Shown one piece after another: positions 6,672 to 6,903 of a DNA stretch of 6,903 bases (position 1 is its first letter; every line of letters starts with the position of its first letter). The notes under the pieces were generated by a model. That model searched no databases, was not told the origin of the DNA, and was given only the letters and a program-made list of their open reading frames with translations. Origin of the DNA: Treponema sp. (GTDB lineage Bacteria > Spirochaetota > Spirochaetia > Treponematales > Breznakiellaceae); the NCBI GenBank assembly GCA_031259515.1, contig JAIRLK010000289.1:1-6903 (forward strand), in the 5' to 3' direction. The position numbers and the translations under genes were made by a program.

Positions 6672-6903
6672 TCATAGGGCCATTATATCACGATCCCCGA
6701 AACAAATAAAGTACCCGCATTGCCTAATAACGGGGATAACGCCCTCGTCAACCAGGGTAAAAAGGGTGTTGCGCATATTCAGCGCGCGGATCTGGTCGCC
6801 AAAGTTGTCCCGGGTAAGCGGTATCTGGGCAATGTGCAGGCCCTGCCCGGCAAAGGCGCAGCTCCACGCGCCCATCAGTTCCACCTGACCCACAGCGCAC
6901 AGG
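6672..6903 (-). pseudogene. proB: glutamate 5-kinase (ProB) remnant, 5' end off-window, 3' truncated
   Basis: ProB phosphorylates glutamate in the first step of proline synthesis. From the window edge the frame reads LCAVGQVELMG, then LHIAQIPLTRDNF and RNTLFTLVDEGVIPVI, a clear match to the middle of the ProB amino-acid-kinase domain. Intact enzymes continue with NENDTVS and FGDND. Here homology stops at VIPVI (about 6730), the frame reads RQCGYFICFGDRDIMAL, and ends in TGA at 6674-6672. About half the kinase domain and any PUA domain are therefore missing. FGDRDIMAL faintly resembles FGDND-x-LSAL, so an internal rearrangement rather than a clean truncation is possible. The stop overlaps the hydratase start as ATGA. 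A non-functional remnant is likely unless the rest was misassembled. Confidence 0.75.
6682..6710 (-). promoter_or_regulatory. promoter of the hydratase gene, extended -10, leaderless geometry
   Basis: On the minus strand a consensus TATAAT (6687-6682) is preceded by TGA, giving an extended -10. It is followed by six bases (GGCCCT) and the ATG at 6675. A weak -35-like TTTATT (6710-6705) lies 17 bases upstream. The start would be the A of the ATG, with no Shine-Dalgarno present. The promoter sits inside the 3' end of the proB remnant's frame. Confidence 0.6.

Larger units (their letters stand above)
4355..6675 (-). pseudogene. aconitase-superfamily hydratase (YbhJ-like), one frameshift
   Basis: The open frames 6675-6004 and 6025-4355 are two parts of one aconitase-family protein. 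Restoring one base near 6085-6090 gives about 773 residues, close to E. coli YbhJ as I recall it. After the shift the sequence reads LTGKPRPGVGPHDAALALIG, the expected aconitase continuation. Visible motifs in corrected numbering: GSDSHT (154-159); three probable 4Fe-4S ligands at C369 (GCAGGTYENI) and C430/C433 (CGPCFG); and RNFPSREG (from about 452). The C-terminal swivel-like domain contains YRSNLINWGILPF (684-696). Aconitases have an SSREH-type motif with an active-site serine before it; here the region reads NFAREYA (about 674-680), so citrate/isocitrate activity is doubtful. It would be a cytoplasmic hydro-lyase or isomerase with unknown substrate. ATG 6675 is six bases from a TATAAT. 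The damage may be real or a sequencing error. Confidence 0.85.

Overview
The window is a GC-rich bacterial chromosomal segment carrying two transcription directions that converge near 4,290-4,360. The encoded proteins fit a bacterium of the spirochaete/Treponema type. These are a radical-SAM plus DUF4130 pair, a CapA-like protein with a permissive lipobox, a YbhJ-like aconitase-family hydratase, and a proB piece. That taxonomic guess is inference from family resemblance and nothing in the sequence proves it.

Layout. Positions 1-37 may hold the first codons of a leftward gene with a good Shine-Dalgarno. Positions 51-336 are an AT-rich non-coding gap containing a nested stem-loop (145-219) and a 17-bp palindrome (234-250). 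A rightward two-gene operon follows: a radical SAM protein with helix-hairpin-helix motifs (372-1631) and a DUF4130 protein (1648-2535). This is the known 'putative DNA modification/repair' pair, here with no uracil-DNA glycosylase gene in view. After a short gap, a CapA/PGA_cap-family predicted lipoprotein (2732-4288) has its own promoter. On the other strand lies an aconitase-superfamily hydratase (6675 to 4355) that is continuous only if one frameshift near 6085-6090 is corrected. Upstream of it is the middle of a glutamate 5-kinase gene (proB) that loses homology part-way through the kinase domain.

Main observation. The three genes that begin transcription units (radical SAM, CapA-like, hydratase) have no visible Shine-Dalgarno. 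Each instead has a -10-like hexamer exactly 6 bases before its ATG, with a -35-like element 17 bases further upstream. This spacing puts the predicted transcription start on the A of the ATG, so all three mRNAs would be leaderless. The operon-internal DUF4130 gene, in contrast, has a clear GGGAGG.

Functional picture. The radical SAM/DUF4130 pair probably acts on DNA or another nucleic acid, but the reaction is unknown. The CapA-like lipoprotein probably acts at the cell envelope. The hydratase keeps the cysteines expected for an iron-sulfur cluster but differs at the canonical serine/arginine site and is frameshifted here. The proB piece looks like a remnant. No mobile element, CRISPR array, rRNA or tRNA was seen.
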